Below are positions 61,808 through 64,000 of a stretch of 64,000 nt of DNA, piece by piece. The translations under genes and the position numbers were made by a program. The notes beneath the pieces were generated by a model that saw only the letters and a list, made by a program, of their open reading frames with translations, did no database searches and was not told the origin of the DNA. The first letter of the stretch is position 1. Each line of letters opens with the position of its first letter. The DNA is from Diplonema japonicum (taxonomy: Eukaryota > Euglenozoa > Diplonemea > Diplonemida > Diplonemidae): contig OZ025715.1 in assembly GCA_964019335.1 (NCBI GenBank), positions 62,001 to 126,000 on the forward strand, given 5' to 3'.

Positions 61808-62837
61808 CCCCTAAACGCCCGGAGCCTATCTACGGTACCCCCCCCCCCCCCATTTTCGTTGTTGCTATAAACTACTCAAAAAAAGGGCAGCATGCAACCA
61901 TAGGAATGGGTCGACAGTACGCATGACTAGGTCCTGTGTTGTGGACTTCTTGCTGAAAATGTTGAAATTCGCCGGGTAACCGTTTTATGAGTCGCATGTA
62001 GCGATTACCTTGATGCCCACCGAGTTGTTTTTTCGTGGTTCCATGACTTTTATTGTTGTCGGGATAACACTGTCGTCAACAGACAACCACTTGCCAGGGG
62101 TCCGCACAGTCCTACACCGGTTGACAATGATGTCAAGAAACCTGCGCATGAGGTGCAGTTTCAGGCCTTACTGATGTTTTCCAGGTTGTCAAAGGTGAGG
62201 TAGTGCTGTATGTCAACGAATCGGTTTGCTCATTTTCTCAAGAGCCGGGATGGTTAAAATAGAATCTGTTGTCCAGTAGCTCTTCATGTTCGGTGCCGAG
62301 CGTAAACCCATTAACAGGACCAACCCAAGCCAAATTTTGTACTCTGGGATGGAAAGATTCAGATTCCGCTGTTTTTTTGAACCGAAACGACCGTTCGTGG
62401 AAGATACTATGAGCTCAAGTACCGCGTGTGTAAAAAAAAAGATTAAAAACACCCTCCTCATTGGCCGCTTCACCTAGAGGTGTCCAACGCCCACCTTTTC
62501 ACGGAAATGATATGCTCCAGGCCTTTGGGAGTATTTCTCCCACCCAAGCATGGTTTCCGGCCCCTCTTTGACCGCCTCATCGTCTTTTTCTTCTTTATCT
62601 GACCAGTCGGGGGAGACTCACGTTTTCGCTGCTATTTTGACCATCTGATTTCATTTTAAGTCAACCCTGCCGGTTTCAATTAAAACAAAACTTTTAACAA
62701 AATGTAGTTTCAAGACAAAATAAACCGCGCAACAATGCCATATTTTGAAGTCCAGGGGCCGTGTTCAAAAAAAAAGTACTTAGCGAAAAAGCAAATTTTG
62801 AAATAAGGACAAAAACGTCCGCGCGGGCATTTAGGGG
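61808..62837 (-). mobile_element. piggyBac-family transposon copy C, internally deleted
   Basis: Inverted ends CCCCTAAACGCCCG (61808) and the complement of CGGGCATTTAGGGG (62837) are as in copy B. On the minus strand it retains the N-terminal region (ELIVSSTNGRFGSKKQRNLN, then EYKIWLGLVLLMG, SYWTTDSILTIP, 62473-62213) and the VDDS...NNSVGIKV region. The Cys-rich C-terminus is missing: a deletion joins 61907 to sequence corresponding to about 29783 of copy B. Frame breaks occur. The CFAP119-like gene starts 64 bases past its end. Confidence 0.82.
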
Positions 62838-62866
62838 ATAAAAAAAATTCTCAGGGAGGGGAGGGG

Positions 62867-62901
<35 letters not shown>

Positions 62902-63900
62902 ATGACCGAAACCCTGGAATGGCGGCATCTTCCGAAGCCCCACGCGGAAGCCCTGCGAGAGTGTGGTGTTGCAGGAGACAAAGAACGGCTGGTTAACGAG
63001 ATGGAAGGGAGGCTGGACTTCGAGTCGCTGAGCGGAGCAGGCCTTGTAGGGGGCAACAGATACAAACGGCTAGGGGAAGCTGGAAGGGAAGAGGTAGCAG
63101 CCGGGATGGAAAAGATTGGCTACGCCAATATCGCAGAAACAGTGCGAGGCAAGAGGCTCGACGGAAAGGCACTGCAAGAAGCTGAAGAAACCGAAATCCT
63201 GACATTGCTGGGGCTCCCGCATGACGCAAACGCAGCAAATATACTGAGAAAGCTCAGAACCAACAAAGCTTTCGCGGATCTAACCCTCTACGAGGGGACT
63301 ACGGAAAGGAGCCGTGTTGATTGCTTGTTGGACTTGTTTTCCGATTTAGTCCGCTTTGCAGTCTCGGAAGAGCTCACTGCCAGTGCCCTATCTGTCCTCT
63401 GGTCGATCCTCTGGGAGGTCCATTCCACTTCAATGCAACATAAACTTCCGCCTTCAAACAGCACCAGCATCTTCCACACCCTCTTGACCACCCACTCCGT
63501 CCATACTCCTCCTTACGGGCAAAAACTCATAGACCGTAAGTTAGTCCCGTGTATAAAGGCGTTCTTCAATGAAGTATATTTTTCGCAGTACTCTTTTCTG
63601 CTTCAGGTGTATACCTCTGTGGATGTGGTTGATTTTGAGGCGGCCCGGCCTTCTCCTGTGATGCAGCCGCCTGTTCCCGTTCCTTTGAGAAAATCCCTGC
63701 CTTTGGCTGTCAGAGAGCAGCAGGATAAGGAGAAGGAGGAGGCGCAGTTGAAGGAGGAGTCCGAACGAAAGGCGCGGCCCCCTTCCCCGTCGGTGGCGTT
63801 GAAGAATCAGATTTCAGAACTGAGAACATCGGTGCAAAAAGCAGCAGAGGGCGACATAGAAGGTCTGGAGGACCGCATCGCAATGCTGGAGCTGGCGTAG
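62902..63900 (+). CDS. CFAP119: Cilia- and flagella-associated protein 119 (CCDC189)-like
   Basis: 332 residues. A SAM-like helical part (residues about 60-130, ILTLLGLPHDANAANIL) precedes the core VDCLLDLFSDLVRFAVSEEL, then SALSVLWSILWEVHSTSM, then FHTLLTTHSVHTPPY, then IKAFFNEVYFSQYSFLLQVY. This order matches CFAP119/CCDC189, where LLxxHSVHRPPF and TYFRHYKLY are typical. A charged coiled coil (DKEKEEAQLKEESERKA) and a second short coil end the protein. Axonemal or flagellar role inferred, consistent with a flagellated organism. The start follows an A-run plus GGG, 64 bases beyond piggyBac copy C; an acceptor-like CTCAG lies at 62849. Confidence 0.74.
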   Translation: MTETLEWRHLPKPHAEALRECGVAGDKERLVNEMEGRLDFESLSGAGLVGGNRYKRLGEAGREEVAAGMEKIGYANIAETVRGKRLDGKALQEAEETEILTLLGLPHDANAANILRKLRTNKAFADLTLYEGTTERSRVDCLLDLFSDLVRFAVSEELTASALSVLWSILWEVHSTSMQHKLPPSNSTSIFHTLLTTHSVHTPPYGQKLIDRKLVPCIKAFFNEVYFSQYSFLLQVYTSVDVVDFEAARPSPVMQPPVPVPLRKSLPLAVREQQDKEKEEAQLKEESERKARPPSPSVALKNQISELRTSVQKAAEGDIEGLEDRIAMLELA

Positions 63901-64000
63901 TTTTCTTTTTTCTTTCCCCTACCCCCCCCTGCATAAAGATAATAAGAAGCAAGAAATAAGCAAAAACATCTTTTGCAAAAAAAGTTTTTTTTATAATATT
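63901..64000 (+). other. Terminal 100 bases, nothing seen
   Basis: T/A-rich sequence after the last stop with no further start codon or motif supported. Confidence 0.5.

Overview
The window looks like nuclear DNA of a flagellated protist. My best guess is a diplonemid or close relative (Euglenozoa), held at moderate confidence. Every convincing gene (about 26) lies on the + strand in one unidirectional cluster. Glucose-6-phosphate isomerase has a trypanosomatid-like size and N-terminal extension and ends in the peroxisome/glycosome signal S-H-L. Genes for flagellar proteins are present. Ten short GT-AG introns (37 to 65 nt) and a tryptophan-biosynthesis gene argue against a trypanosomatid. 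Intergenic DNA is packed with A, T, C and G homopolymers. Many start codons sit directly behind a genomic A-tract, and several introns carry an A-tract just before the 3' AG. No canonical spliced-leader gene was seen, so the lineage call is inference.

Layout. 0.4-16.3 kb: ankyrin/TPR protein, GT92-like glycosyltransferase, nucleotide-sugar transporter (5 exons), a large secreted beta-rich protein ending in a glucose/sorbosone dehydrogenase-like propeller, a 1841-residue coiled-coil/cadherin-like protein, and a cytochrome b5. 16.4-23.75 kb: a repeat island with a 1.8-kb TIR element, tRNA-like sequences, a 294-bp tandem array, a foldback element, a small TIR element, a truncated piggyBac copy, and one unassigned gene at 19.3 kb. 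23.76-32.8 kb: elongin B, glucose-6-phosphate isomerase, a protein kinase, a second piggyBac copy and a five-RRM protein. 32.8-36.1 kb is mostly low complexity with a hAT transposase fossil. 36.1-46.9 kb: an assembly gap inside a locus ending in a class V aminotransferase-like protein, several small genes, a BMT5-like methyltransferase, an amino-acid permease and an EF-hand/beta-helix protein. 46.9-55 kb: MITE-like elements, a 285-bp CTTTTT microsatellite, two near-identical 328-bp SINE-like copies, a secreted protein and an ankyrin protein. 55.9-63.9 kb: an ionotropic-glutamate-receptor-like protein, an unassigned protein, a TrpD-TrpC fusion, a third piggyBac copy and a CFAP119-like ciliary protein.

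The genes do not form a pathway operon. Co-orientation is more likely to reflect polycistronic-style transcription. Several mobile elements sit directly upstream of start codons, so they may supply 5' leaders or splice acceptors. The points I think most worth following are the A-tract leaders and A-tract introns, the receptor-like channel without a recognisable selectivity filter, the aminotransferase without its PLP lysine, and the SL-RNA-like layout inside the tandem repeat.
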